A DNA stretch of 63,109 bases, taken from JAPLVB01 sp964353635 (lineage in GTDB: Archaea; Aenigmatarchaeota; Aenigmatarchaeia; QMZP01). The DNA lies in contig CAYGVS010000002.1 in the NCBI GenBank assembly GCA_964353635.1, positions 1-63,109 of the forward strand, read 5' to 3'. Both the position numbers and the translations under genes were made by a program. Of this stretch, positions 33,308 through 42,023 are shown in pieces; position 1 is the stretch's first letter, and each line of letters starts with the position of its first letter. The notes below the pieces were generated by a model that had not been told where the DNA came from, ran no database searches, and saw nothing but the letters and a program-made list of their open reading frames with translations.

Positions 33308-33373
33308 GAATTGAAGGCGTCAGAAAGAAAGAAGTTGACTCTTGTCAACTTCCAGTGATTGTCGCCTTCATTC
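33308..33373. repeat. double hairpin in the L15e leader
   Basis: Outer arms GAAGGCG (33313-33319) and CGCCTTC (33363-33369) enclose a perfect inner hairpin GAAGTTGAC-TCTT-GTCAACTTC (33331-33352). Both arms are members of the GAAG...CTTC family. The element ends about 20 bp before the L15e start codon, so it is probably in the 5' untranslated region and may affect L15e translation. Confidence 0.65.
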
Positions 33374-33393
33374 AAAGGTTCGAAGTGAATTTC

Positions 33394-33930
33394 ATGGAGA
33401 GCGCCTACAGGCATATGGAGAAGCACTGGAAGAATCCCAAGGGCATGGAGAGCTGGAAGAATATGCTCATCCATTTCAGGAAGGAACCCAGCACACACAG
33501 GGCAGAGAGGCCTACGAGGCCTGGAAGGGCAAGGGAGCTTGGGTACAAGGCCAAGCAGGGATTCATAATCGTTAGGGTGAAGGTCCCAAGAGGAAGGATA
33601 AAGATGCCCAAGCCTGCAGGAGGCAGGAGGCCAAAAGCCGCAGGAAGGTTCTATCCCCTCAGCAAGTCCTGGCAGTCCGTGGGGGAGGAAAGGGCGCAGA
33701 GGAAGTACCCGAACATGAGGGTGCTCAACTCTTACTGGGTTGGAGAGGATGGGAAGAACAAATGGTATGAGTGCATATTGGTGGACCCTAGCCACCCTTC
33801 TGTCATGAACGACAAGAACGTCAAGTGGATTGTCTCCTCGAAGCAGAAGGGCCGGCCGAATAGGGGGCTCACTTCAGCTGGAAAGAAAGGCCGCGGCCTG
33901 AGGCACAGAGGCAAAAGGCTGAAGGCCTGA
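33394..33930 (+). CDS. rpl15e: large-subunit ribosomal protein L15e
   Basis: A 178-residue very basic ribosomal protein of the 60S/50S archaeal-eukaryotic type. Diagnostic stretches are HRAERPTRPGRARELGYKAK (about 44-63), VRVKVPRGRIK, AGRRPKAAGR-like segments and the C-terminal GLRHRGKRLKA. ATG 33394 gives the usual N-terminus; upstream in-frame codons lie within the hairpin repeat and are unlikely to be translated. AGTGAATTTC precedes the ATG. Confidence 0.96.
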   Translation: MESAYRHMEKHWKNPKGMESWKNMLIHFRKEPSTHRAERPTRPGRARELGYKAKQGFIIVRVKVPRGRIKMPKPAGGRRPKAAGRFYPLSKSWQSVGEERAQRKYPNMRVLNSYWVGEDGKNKWYECILVDPSHPSVMNDKNVKWIVSSKQKGRPNRGLTSAGKKGRGLRHRGKRLKA

Positions 33931-33972
33931 AAAAGCCGGCACGCTTAAATCGCTTTCGCCCAATTATTTCTC

Positions 33973-34326
33973 ATGGCCAAGGGATTCAAGCTTAACTACA
34001 TACGAGAAAGGGATATTGGCGGCCCGGTCTTGAAAACCCCGTTTGTTGCAGTATGGCTTCCAGGGCAGCGCCTGCTGGTCGAGTATGATGCTGACAATAT
34101 TCTGCTCAACTACACTCACCTTGCACATATCATAAAAGTGGTCTCGGGCGAGAAGGTCGCCATGAGGGAATATAATCGATTGCTGCAGGAACTTAAACCG
34201 AGACAAGAGAGCATTAAGGTCTCACCTGAATTCCTAAAGTGGGCAAGGGCTGTCTACACATCGAGGAAGCCGCCTGAGGAAGCAGTCGAGATTCTGGGCA
34301 TGAGCAGAAATCTAGACGATGAGTGA
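33973..34326 (+). CDS. hypothetical protein downstream of L15e
   Basis: A 117-residue soluble protein: an N-terminal beta-rich half (VAVWLPGQRLLVEYDADNIL, cut at about 26-45) and a helical C-terminal half, no cysteines. A TATA-like CTTAAAT near 33945 lies about 26 bp upstream of the ATG, so the mRNA is probably leaderless. No family recognised. Confidence 0.7.
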   Translation: MAKGFKLNYIRERDIGGPVLKTPFVAVWLPGQRLLVEYDADNILLNYTHLAHIIKVVSGEKVAMREYNRLLQELKPRQESIKVSPEFLKWARAVYTSRKPPEEAVEILGMSRNLDDE

Positions 34327-34414
34327 TATCCCGTATTCTGGACGAAGCACATTGCCAGCCAGCGCTTAGGGTTCAGAAATTTAAGCTTGTCATAACAAAT
34401 ATCATAAGATACCC

Positions 34415-34921
34415 ATGGCTTTACAGAATATCTTCCCCCCGATGATCCTTGGACTGGACAAGATAGGAGTCTACTTGTACCTTTTCCCCTTCCTGCTCAC
34501 ACTTGCCATAACTTATGGAGTTCTTTCATACTCAATGGAGAAGCAGCTCCCGAAGTCAGCCAGGGCCGTGATATCCATCGTGATGGCCTTCTTCGTCATG
34601 CTGTTCTCTTACTTCAACCCTGGCATAGTGATATTCTTCGCGAACGCCTTCGGCTTCACCCTTATAGTGGGCTCAGGCCTGCTTGGCATCATGATACTGC
34701 TCGGCCTCATTGGCATCAGGTTCGAGGACCTGACAAAGAACGAGAAGGCCAAGTGGGTGTTCACAGCATCGATAATACTCATTGGCATAATAATTTTCAC
34801 TGCATCAGCGGGCGCTGCCATATTCGGCACGGATTTCCTGGCGGCAAGCGAAGTCTGGGCGATAGCCGCCATGCTTGCCATACTCGGCTTTTCAGTTTGG
34901 TTCGTCACTCAAAGCAAATAG
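34415..34921 (+). CDS. multi-helix membrane protein 1, system C
   Basis: A 168-residue protein with four to five membrane helices (about 17-37, 48-68, 75-97, 107-128, 142-163) and few charges. It is a paralogue of the next gene: both start MAL, share YLFPFLL, IVxAFFVMxF, NPxIVxFFA, and TLIV...GILGIMIxLGL-type segments in the same order. A TATA-like TTTAAGC about 32 bp upstream suggests a near-leaderless start. Possibly a channel or platform component working with the ATPase at 37203; that is inferred only from position. Confidence 0.78.
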   Translation: MALQNIFPPMILGLDKIGVYLYLFPFLLTLAITYGVLSYSMEKQLPKSARAVISIVMAFFVMLFSYFNPGIVIFFANAFGFTLIVGSGLLGIMILLGLIGIRFEDLTKNEKAKWVFTASIILIGIIIFTASAGAAIFGTDFLAASEVWAIAAMLAILGFSVWFVTQSK

Positions 34922-34969
34922 GCACTGGATAAGAGCAAATTTATATACTTTCAAGGACAATAAAGTAGT

Positions 34970-35512
34970 ATGGCATTGTTCGACAACCTTATTATAAGCA
35001 TGCAGAACCTGGGCATGTTCCAGTACCTTTTCCCGTTCCTTCTTGCGCTTGCAGTATTCTATGGGATTTTGGAATTTGCATTGAAGGACAGGATGAAGAA
35101 AGGTCCAGTGGGCCTCATATCAATTGTCCTGGCATTCTTCGTGATGTTTTACGCGAACACAAATCCCATGATAGTCGGGTTCTTTGCCGCACTGGGCGGG
35201 ACCACACTCATAGTCGCTTGCGGCATACTGGTTATAATGATATTCCTCGGACTGGCTGGTTTCCAACTCAGCGAGGTTTTCAAGAAGGGCTACATGATGT
35301 GGTTCTTCGTATTCGTGATAATACTCATAGGCCTCATAGTGTTCTACGGAGCAGGCGGCGGGAACTTCTTCAATGTTCCAAGCTTCTTCGTGAGCTCTGA
35401 CTTCACAGCGGTCATACTAGTAATCATCATAATAGCCCTTGCCATGTGGTTCATGACGCATGAGGGTGAGAAGTCCGCACCAGCGCCTGCAGGCGGCGGC
35501 AAAACCGGTTAG
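34970..35512 (+). CDS. multi-helix membrane protein 2, system C
   Basis: A 180-residue paralogue of the previous gene, with the same four to five helices plus a longer Ala/Pro/Gly-rich tail (APAPAGGGKTG). It has its own TATA box, TTTATATA near 34941, about 27 bp before the ATG. Individual promoters for the two paralogues suggest separate dosage control. No family recognised. Confidence 0.78.
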   Translation: MALFDNLIISMQNLGMFQYLFPFLLALAVFYGILEFALKDRMKKGPVGLISIVLAFFVMFYANTNPMIVGFFAALGGTTLIVACGILVIMIFLGLAGFQLSEVFKKGYMMWFFVFVIILIGLIVFYGAGGGNFFNVPSFFVSSDFTAVILVIIIIALAMWFMTHEGEKSAPAPAGGGKTG

Positions 35513-35565
35513 GTTAATTTTCAATCAAATTCTAGAAAGGAACGCTAATCTCTATTCCTGAAGCC

Positions 35566-36501
35566 TTACCTCTTTTCCTTCAGGCTCTTTATGGTTTCTG
35601 AAAGGCTTCTAAGCGTCTGCATCATCGGGTTGAGGCTGTCCTTCATGGCGCGCTCCACGGATTCCATCCTGGAGCCTATCTCGTCTATAGACTGCTTGTA
35701 GCCGTCTATCTTACCTTCTATCTCCATCAGGTCGCTCTTCTTGTCGCCCTGCATCTGGCCTATCCTCTGCTCGAGGGCTGCTATCCTGTCGTTGAGCTGC
35801 TGGAACCTGCCGTTCATGCCCTCGATCCTCTTGGTGAAGTCATCCCACTTCTCTTCCACTACGCTTTCCGTGAGCTCCTCTAGGGCGCGCCTCTTTTCTG
35901 TCCTTATATCATCCCTTGCCTTTGGCGCAATCCTGGGTATTGGCATTGCCATATCTTCCTCATCCTCAGGCATATCCTCCTCCGGCATAGCAGGGATATC
36001 GAAGCTCCTCTCTCTCGGAGGCCTGGCAGATGGCATGTCAAGGTCGTCATCCTTGTCATCCAAATCGGGCAGCTCCGGAAGGCCTATGTCCTTGTTTGCA
36101 TTCTTGAATTCCTCAAAATCAACAGGCGGCTCTAGGTTTCTTGGGCGAGGGGCTTGCGGATATGATGGAGGCCCTGGAAAGCCAGGCTCCTCCTCATAAG
36201 CAGGCTGGGAGTATGGTCTTGGCGCCGGAGGCCTTCTTGGCTGCGGGCCGTATTCCATAGAAGGTGCTGGAGCATAACTCTGCTCCTGCCTGGGTGGCTG
36301 CATCCTCGGAGGCGCTCCTGTAGCCATGCCTCTGAGAGCCTCTTTCATCGCATTGTCTACCTGGATCGGAGTGTAGCCTTCCTGTCGTAAGATCTGTATT
36401 ATCTCAGGCTCCGAAAGGCCTTGCGAAGAAAGCATCATGACCCTTTCGGTTGGAGAATGCATAGATGCAGGCGATTTTTTTCCGAAGGATAAGAGTTTCA
36501 T
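35566..36501 (-). CDS. UBA-like plus coiled-coil protein, system C
   Basis: A 311-residue soluble protein in three parts: a small three-helix segment (about 18-52, SQGLSEPEIIQILRQEGYTP) that looks like a UBA/CUE-type fold; a Pro/Arg/Tyr-rich low-complexity linker (about 55-200); and a coiled coil (about 205-311) with regular heptads. GTGATTGA precedes the ATG. With the next coiled-coil gene it suggests a cytoplasmic scaffold. The UBA similarity is by pattern only. Confidence 0.75.
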   Translation of the reverse strand: MKLLSFGKKSPASMHSPTERVMMLSSQGLSEPEIIQILRQEGYTPIQVDNAMKEALRGMATGAPPRMQPPRQEQSYAPAPSMEYGPQPRRPPAPRPYSQPAYEEEPGFPGPPSYPQAPRPRNLEPPVDFEEFKNANKDIGLPELPDLDDKDDDLDMPSARPPRERSFDIPAMPEEDMPEDEEDMAMPIPRIAPKARDDIRTEKRRALEELTESVVEEKWDDFTKRIEGMNGRFQQLNDRIAALEQRIGQMQGDKKSDLMEIEGKIDGYKQSIDEIGSRMESVERAMKDSLNPMMQTLRSLSETIKSLKEKR

Positions 36502-36614
36502 TCAATCACATGATTGCCGAATGCGGCAGAGCCGCGGGCATATATATCTATTTTAAATCCCTACTATTTATTGTTTACACGCGTAGTGTGGCTGTAGTTG
36601 CCGTTGCAGTGGGT

Positions 36615-37025
36615 TCACTGCTTTTTTGGCTTCCGGATGACGTTATTGCCAAGTATCTTTTCAAGCTCCTCCTTGGTGACGAATGAGGATTTGAGGGGAT
36701 TGTAAATCTCAATTAGTGTTTCAAGCTCTTTAAGCCTCGTCTCAGTCACGAGCTTCTTCATGTGGCCTATGACCTCCTTGAGCGTGGAGTCTGATTTTGA
36801 GATGCCCGCTTCCAATACTGATATCTTGGAGCTCAGCTCCGTGAGAAGCCTCTGTACATCCCGCCTCTGCTGCAGCACTGACTGCTCCAGAGCCTCCACC
36901 CTTGATGTAAGGGACTCGGAAGACTGCTCAATGATCCTAAGCCTCTGGGTATCGCTGTTCACCCTTTCTATGAGCTCATTTAATATCGTGCGTGCGGTCC
37001 TGGGCTGCCTTTTTGGCGATGTCAT
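36615..37025 (-). CDS. coiled-coil protein, system C
   Basis: A 136-residue protein that is nearly all coiled coil (about 20-100), with basic N- and C-termini (TSPKRQPRTAR at the start, RKPKKQ at the end). GGAGTGA precedes the ATG. It is divergent from the system C ATPase. Its shape resembles the coiled-coil protein at 1323 beside system A, without clear sequence similarity. Confidence 0.75.
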   Translation of the reverse strand: MTSPKRQPRTARTILNELIERVNSDTQRLRIIEQSSESLTSRVEALEQSVLQQRRDVQRLLTELSSKISVLEAGISKSDSTLKEVIGHMKKLVTETRLKELETLIEIYNPLKSSFVTKEELEKILGNNVIRKPKKQ

Positions 37026-37114
37026 ACTGTCACTCCTGATACTGGAACTACGTATATTATATTAGTCTGCCCGGATAATAAATATTCAGCAAGTTTTGTC
37101 TCTGACGGGTGGCG

Positions 37115-37199
37115 GAAAGGCGCCAAGAGTCGCCTTCTAACCGAAATCCGCTTTAAGGTGAAAACGAAGAGAGAAGGCGCCAATAGGCGCCTTCAGGTG
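37115..37199. repeat. GAAG...CTTC hairpins ahead of the system C ATPase
   Basis: GAAGGCGCC-AATA-GGCGCCTTC (37174-37195) is a perfect 9-bp hairpin ending 7 bp before the ATPase start, and the ribosome-binding AGGTGA follows it immediately. A weaker copy, AAGGCG...CGCCTT, is at 37119-37137. Between them AATCCGCTTTAAG (37147-37159) repeats the inner part of the element at 33215. The hairpin could gate access to the ribosome-binding site. Confidence 0.65.
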
Positions 37200-37202
37200 A
37201 AC

Positions 37203-39467
37203 ATGGTGGCTGTCTGCGATTACGAATACGATGAAGAGCGGATGAGGCTAAGGATAAACTGCACTGGCTGCATCTACGGAGCCTCCATAGAGGATTTTGA
37301 TGAATGCATGGCCAGGACTATTGACAAGATTCTTGAGGTCAAGAAGGTCACAAGCATAGTCTTGGCAAAGAACAGGGAATACGAATACGACTATGAGCAG
37401 ACAAAGATACTTGTGGAGATAGCAAAGGTGATCGAGGATGTGATAAGGAGCAAGCTCATCTCCAAGAGGAACGTGGAGCCCGTGGGGTGCGAGAAGTGCT
37501 ATCCTGGAAGGATGGCTAAGGTCCAGGACATAGTGATAAACCAGCTGAGGAGGGACCCTGTTGGCGCATATGCTGAGCTTATCCGGGAGATTAGGTCAGT
37601 GACAATCAAGCTCAAGAGGCCTGAGAGCAAGAAATGCAGCGAATGCCTTACCCTTTTCAGGGACAGAGTGCTGGAGGTGCTGAAAGCCAGGATGGAAAAG
37701 ACCCAGATGATAATGCTGGCCAAGCCTCACATAGCGGGATACCATATTGGCGACAGGGCCATATACAGGCAGATATTCAGCCCCAGCGTGCGGCCGAACT
37801 TCATGCTCACAAGATACATGATCACTCCCCCGGAAGGCAGCAGGTCTGTTGACAGGTACAAGGTAGGGGACGTGCAGGTCGAGATATTCAAGATATCCGG
37901 TCACACAGGCTATTTCTATTACACAATGCCTCCTGAGTTCAGGCTGAGCGAGGAGAAGTATTCAGTGCTCGATGCGGCAAGGGCTTACATGGCATCGCAC
38001 AGGCCCAAGAACGTTGAGTTCGTGAAGTCCAAGAACGTCAGGGACATCTTCTACAGCATTGGCAAGGACATGATTAGGGAGATGGCCGACAGCATGGGAG
38101 TCTCACTGACCTTGGCTGACCTGGAGCAGATATCCACCATTCTCACAAGATACACCGCAGGTTTGGGCGTGCTCGAGGTTCTCCTGGCGGACGAGAAGAT
38201 ACAGGACATTTACATCAATTCCCCTGTGGAGAACCAGCCGGTCATGATATACCACCAGGACTGGGAGGAGTGCAAGACCAACCTCATACCCAGCATGGAG
38301 GATGCCGAATCATGGGCGACCCGCCTGAGGATACAGTCAGGAAGGCCTCTGGATGAGGCCAACCCCGTGCTGGACACGGACGTGAAAGTCCCTGGAGGGG
38401 ACGCGAGGTTCTGCGTGATAACAAGGACGCTCTCCCCCCACGGGATGGGCTTTGCGATAAGGCGGCACAGGGACAAGCCATGGACCCTTCCGCTTTTCAT
38501 AAAGACCAAGATGATTAGCCCTCTTGGCGCAGGGCTGCTCTCTTTCCTGATAGACGGGGCAGTTAGCATACTGGTCGCAGGCGGCAGGGGAGCAGGCAAG
38601 ACCTCTGTGCTGGGTTCCATTATGCTGGAGATACTCCCAAAGACCAGAATTGTAACTATTGAAGACACCCTCGAGCTCCCTGTGGAGCAGCTGAGGGAGC
38701 TGCATTACAATATCGAGCGCCTCAAATCCAGGTCAGTGATAACCAGAGTGGAGACTGAGATGCCTGCGGACGAGGCATTAAGGACTGCGCTCAGGCTGGG
38801 GGATTCCGCGCTTGTGATAGGCGAGGTCAGGTCCACAGAAGCAAAGGCGCTTTATGAGGCCATGCGCATAGGCGCGCTCTCGAACGTTGTAGCAGGTACG
38901 ATACACGGAGAATCAGCTTATGGTGTGTATGACAGGGTAGTGAATGACCTTGGGGTCCCGCCCACATCCTTCAAGGCAACAGACATCATACCCATCTGCA
39001 AATCCCTCCGGTCAGCGGACGGCATGCATAGGTTCAGGCGCATGACAGAGATAACTGAGATACGCAAGGAATGGGACAAGAACCCTGCGAAGGAAGGAGG
39101 GTTCGTGAACCTAATGGCCTACTCAAGCAAGGAAGACACTCTCAAGCCTACGGAAACACTCCTTAACGGGGAGTCAGAGATCCTGAACAGGATAGCCTCT
39201 TATGTTAAGGACTGGAGCGGCAACTGGAACGCTGTCTGGGACAACATACAGCTCAGGGCAAAGATAAAACAGACACTGGTTGATTTCGCGGAAAAGACAA
39301 AGAATCCCAACCTTCTTGAGGCTGAATGGGTCGTGCGCTCAAATCACAAATTCCATCTGCTGCAGGAGGAGCTGAGAACGGAGACAGGGGCTGCTGAAGT
39401 GGATGAGGTCTACAACGAGTGGCTCAAGTGGCTGAAGGACAGCCTTGCTAAAGCCAAGAAATACTAA
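37203..39467 (+). CDS. type II/IV secretion system ATPase with N-terminal cysteine-rich domain, system C
   Basis: A 754-residue ATPase. The N-terminal ~160 residues carry cysteines near 5, 20, 23, 96, 99, 145 and 148 (CTGC, CEKC, CSEC), probably binding zinc and absent from the two other ATPases here. The core has LGVLEVLLADEKIQDIYIN (cut at about 322-340), Walker A GGRGAGKTS (about 460-468), Asp box TIEDTLELP (about 487), Walker B SALVIGEVRS (about 537-546) and His box GTIHGE (about 567). A C-terminal extension (about 640-754) is helical. ATG 37203 is preceded by AGGTGA. No T2SSF platform gene is adjacent. Confidence 0.93.
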   Translation: MVAVCDYEYDEERMRLRINCTGCIYGASIEDFDECMARTIDKILEVKKVTSIVLAKNREYEYDYEQTKILVEIAKVIEDVIRSKLISKRNVEPVGCEKCYPGRMAKVQDIVINQLRRDPVGAYAELIREIRSVTIKLKRPESKKCSECLTLFRDRVLEVLKARMEKTQMIMLAKPHIAGYHIGDRAIYRQIFSPSVRPNFMLTRYMITPPEGSRSVDRYKVGDVQVEIFKISGHTGYFYYTMPPEFRLSEEKYSVLDAARAYMASHRPKNVEFVKSKNVRDIFYSIGKDMIREMADSMGVSLTLADLEQISTILTRYTAGLGVLEVLLADEKIQDIYINSPVENQPVMIYHQDWEECKTNLIPSMEDAESWATRLRIQSGRPLDEANPVLDTDVKVPGGDARFCVITRTLSPHGMGFAIRRHRDKPWTLPLFIKTKMISPLGAGLLSFLIDGAVSILVAGGRGAGKTSVLGSIMLEILPKTRIVTIEDTLELPVEQLRELHYNIERLKSRSVITRVETEMPADEALRTALRLGDSALVIGEVRSTEAKALYEAMRIGALSNVVAGTIHGESAYGVYDRVVNDLGVPPTSFKATDIIPICKSLRSADGMHRFRRMTEITEIRKEWDKNPAKEGGFVNLMAYSSKEDTLKPTETLLNGESEILNRIASYVKDWSGNWNAVWDNIQLRAKIKQTLVDFAEKTKNPNLLEAEWVVRSNHKFHLLQEELRTETGAAEVDEVYNEWLKWLKDSLAKAKKY

Positions 39468-40837
39468 ACTAACCTGAAAACATAGATGTACTCGTTGTCA
39501 TACACCTTCTGGAACCTGTCAAGGCAGGTCATGTTCTGTTGCCTGATAAACCAGTCCTCCAGGTAGGCGTATTGAATATCATATCCTTCAGGGACCTTGC
39601 AGGTCCTATAAAATTCCTTGAGCTCAGCCATCCTCTGGTCTGCATCAGGAGCATATTCCGCATAGCCATCCACGAAGCTCCTCCTGTAAGCGATTCCTGT
39701 TATCCAGTGGCCGTGGGACCAGTCAGAGATGATTGTGCCGTTCTCAGGGGTGTTGCCTTTGATCCACAGAAGGGTTTCAGTCTGGCTTTTTGTGGGCCAG
39801 GATGTTCCAAATGAAAAGGCTGCCAGGGAGCCTATAACAAGAGAGTATGCAAGGAAGGCCAGAAGCAGGAGCTTGCTGTATTTTTTGGGCATATGTGAAA
39901 GCTGGTAAGCCCCCAAAGCAGCAAGCATCGCCGCAGGGAAAACAAGATACATGAGGAGCCTTGTGGAGATGAGAGCCAGCAAGAGAGATATTAAAAACCA
40001 TTTCCTGAGGAAGGAGTTCCCGGACTTCCAGAGGCCAAAGAAAGACAAGATGATTACCCCAAGCGCAAGGTTGTCATAGGTCGGGTTTCCATCCTTAAAG
40101 GACGTTTCCCAGGCAAAGAACGGGAGGTTGAAGGACTCTAGGCCGTAGTTCCTTGCTGCATAATCCGCGTGCAGGGCATTCTGCTGCGGTATGCCGTATG
40201 CAAGATAGAAAGGTACGTAAAAGAATCCGGAGAACAGGAGCGCTAGGCCCACAAACCTGAGGTTCTTTAGGTATTTTTTATCCGCGATTAGCGAAAGGAA
40301 TGAGAATATCAAGCCGGTCTCGGGATGGAAGACAAGAGAGAAGGCCAGCGGGATGGACACCCACCACCAGGGCTTCTTCTTCAGCACAAGATAGATTGCC
40401 AGCAGGCCCAGGACTATTGGCGGGGAGCGCGTGGAAAGGTGTGAGAACAAATAAATAAACGTGGGAGAGGAGAGCAGGAAAACAAGAAAGGCCTTTTTCT
40501 TCCCAATCAAGTCTTTTGCGATTGCAAAGCATAATACAGCCACAGCGCCTCCAAGAATCCCCATCATCACGAAGCCGCCCAGCTCCAGGCCGAATGGGAC
40601 GGCGAAGCCTGCCAGCATGAAAGAGAAGAATGGCGGGTATGTGTAAGGCCTGCCTCCAAAGCTGAGCGGGTCATACCATGAGAAATCTCCGGATAGGATG
40701 TATCCCGCAATCCTCTGGTGATAGTATGTTGGGAACCCTATTATCCCGGGAATCCCAAGCGCAGCCCTTATGATTACTGGGGATAGCGATATCAGAAAGC
40801 CAATAGCGAACAAGGCGACGAACTGTTTCAGCTTCAT
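39464..40837 (-). CDS. GT-C fold membrane protein resembling a short STT3/AglB
   Basis: A 457-residue protein with about ten to twelve membrane helices and a small C-terminal domain. It resembles oligosaccharyltransferase catalytic subunits: an acidic first loop (SGDFSWYDPLSFGGRPYTYPP) and, just after the last helix (about 367-385), SDWSHGHWITGIAYRRSF, which aligns by eye with the STT3 sequon-binding motif WWDYGxWI but is changed to DWSHG. It is about half the length of typical AglB. It may be a lipid-linked-sugar transferase rather than a true OST. Its stop overlaps that of the system C ATPase by 4 bp. Confidence 0.78.
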   Translation of the reverse strand: MKLKQFVALFAIGFLISLSPVIIRAALGIPGIIGFPTYYHQRIAGYILSGDFSWYDPLSFGGRPYTYPPFFSFMLAGFAVPFGLELGGFVMMGILGGAVAVLCFAIAKDLIGKKKAFLVFLLSSPTFIYLFSHLSTRSPPIVLGLLAIYLVLKKKPWWWVSIPLAFSLVFHPETGLIFSFLSLIADKKYLKNLRFVGLALLFSGFFYVPFYLAYGIPQQNALHADYAARNYGLESFNLPFFAWETSFKDGNPTYDNLALGVIILSFFGLWKSGNSFLRKWFLISLLLALISTRLLMYLVFPAAMLAALGAYQLSHMPKKYSKLLLLAFLAYSLVIGSLAAFSFGTSWPTKSQTETLLWIKGNTPENGTIISDWSHGHWITGIAYRRSFVDGYAEYAPDADQRMAELKEFYRTCKVPEGYDIQYAYLEDWFIRQQNMTCLDRFQKVYDNEYIYVFRLV

Positions 40838-40906
40838 CCAAACCCCTTCTATTAGAAATTAAAGGCTTTGGGTCTTAACTCGTCCATCCAATAGAAAAGT
40901 GATAAG

Positions 40907-41584
40907 ATGAATGTTTCTGTTATAGTCCCCGCAAAGGACGAGGAGAAGAATATAGGTAAAGTGATTGAGGGGATTAAAGCCAGCTGCAAGGATTGCGAGT
41001 TAATTGTAGTTGATGACGGCTCAGAAGACAGGACATCAGAGGTGGCGGAGTCCTTGGGATGCAGGGTCTTAAGGCTTGAGGAAAACCATGGCAAGGGGTT
41101 TGCTTGCAGGTTGGGCGCAGAAAACGCCTCATCACAGAAAATCGTTTTCATTGACGCTGACGGTCAGTTCTATTCAGAGGAGATACCCAAGCTGGCAGAA
41201 AAGCTCAATGAATGCGATATCGCAATCGGCTCAAGGGACTGGGAAGCAGTTCCCATTCAAAGGAGGCTTTCAAACCGTTTCTCCCGCTTCCTTGTGAACT
41301 CTGCCACAAAATCCAGATACAGAGATGTGCTGTGCGGGTTCAGGGCTGTGAGGAGAGACTCCTTCATCAAGCTAGGATTGGGAAAAAACAGGTATGAGTT
41401 CGAGGTTGAGATGCTCATAAAGGCGCACAAAAAAGGCCTCCGTGTGTGCGAGGTTCCAGTAAGAGTGAGGTATCTGGACTATCCTGGAATGCCGATATCA
41501 CAAAGCATTAAACTCGCTTTATTTATTATAACGCAAAGGTTAAGCTTTGAAAAGAAGGTGGTTTCACCACCTTCAAATAAGTGA
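40907..41584 (+). CDS. GT2 family glycosyltransferase (dolichyl-phosphate mannose synthase-like)
   Basis: A 225-residue GT-A enzyme that transfers a nucleotide-activated sugar, probably to a polyprenyl phosphate. NVSVIVPAKDEEKNIGKVI at the N-terminus, VDDGSEDRT (about 38) and the metal-binding DADGQ (about 85) are standard; VLCGFRAVRRD (about 140) is typical of the DPM group. No membrane helix. The last codons are formed by a GAAG...CTTC hairpin, so the KKVVSPPSNK tail may be non-essential. GTGAT lies just before the ATG. Confidence 0.93.
   Translation: MNVSVIVPAKDEEKNIGKVIEGIKASCKDCELIVVDDGSEDRTSEVAESLGCRVLRLEENHGKGFACRLGAENASSQKIVFIDADGQFYSEEIPKLAEKLNECDIAIGSRDWEAVPIQRRLSNRFSRFLVNSATKSRYRDVLCGFRAVRRDSFIKLGLGKNRYEFEVEMLIKAHKKGLRVCEVPVRVRYLDYPGMPISQSIKLALFIITQRLSFEKKVVSPPSNK
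41554..41574. repeat. GAAGGTGGT/ACCACCTTC hairpin at the end of the GT2 gene
   Basis: A perfect 9-bp stem with a TTC loop, overlapping the last codons of the GT2 gene and ending just before the GTGAT ribosome-binding site of the next gene. Same GAAG...CTTC family as 7549, 9148, 37174 and 43007, with a T-A/G-T-compatible variant stem. Confidence 0.65.
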
Positions 41585-41588
41585 TGCT

Positions 41589-42023
41589 ATGAACGAATGG
41601 GTGGTCCTCCTTTCAGTTGTCCCGGCCATAGAAGCCATGTGGGCGAGCTCATATTTCTTTTTCTCCAACCAGCTGGCTTACGTCCCGCTATGCATTATTC
41701 TCAACTTCCTGGGTGTTGTAGCTTTCCTGAAGATTCTGGACAAAGGAATGCTTCCCTCCAGGATCGAGCGGTTTCTGGAGAAGACGGCAGGGAAGGCCAT
41801 GAAGAAGGCGGAAGGCTGGTTCCAGAAATACGGCAATTTCACCTTGCTGGTGCTCATTGCCCTTCCATTCACAGGAGTGGGCTCTTATACTGGCGCATTC
41901 ATAGGAAGAATATTCGAGCTGAAAGGCAGGATGTTCTACATCATGATCCTGGGTTCAATAACCCTTTCAGTGGCTTTCGGATTTTTCATTGGCACTTTTG
42001 CCGGCATTTTCTTCAGGGTTTAA
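41589..42023 (+). CDS. COG2426-type small membrane protein
   Basis: A 144-residue protein with four membrane helices (about 3-25, 28-48, 87-110, 117-140). It resembles the COG2426 'small multidrug export' group: NEWVVLLSVVPAIEAMWAS near the start, a cytoplasmic loop with basic residues and IALPFTGVGSYTGAFIG in the second half. Substrate unknown; the export label is only a family name. The start codon lies 4 bp after the GT2 stop, whose TGA is within the GTGAT site. It converges with the next gene with an 11-bp overlap. Confidence 0.83.
   Translation: MNEWVVLLSVVPAIEAMWASSYFFFSNQLAYVPLCIILNFLGVVAFLKILDKGMLPSRIERFLEKTAGKAMKKAEGWFQKYGNFTLLVLIALPFTGVGSYTGAFIGRIFELKGRMFYIMILGSITLSVAFGFFIGTFAGIFFRV

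Noticed and set aside
36606..36627. GCAGTG-GGTT-CACTGC followed by six T as a plus-strand terminator
   Set aside because: No plus-strand gene ends there; the hairpin overlaps the 3' end of the minus-strand coiled-coil gene and its orientation is wrong for it.
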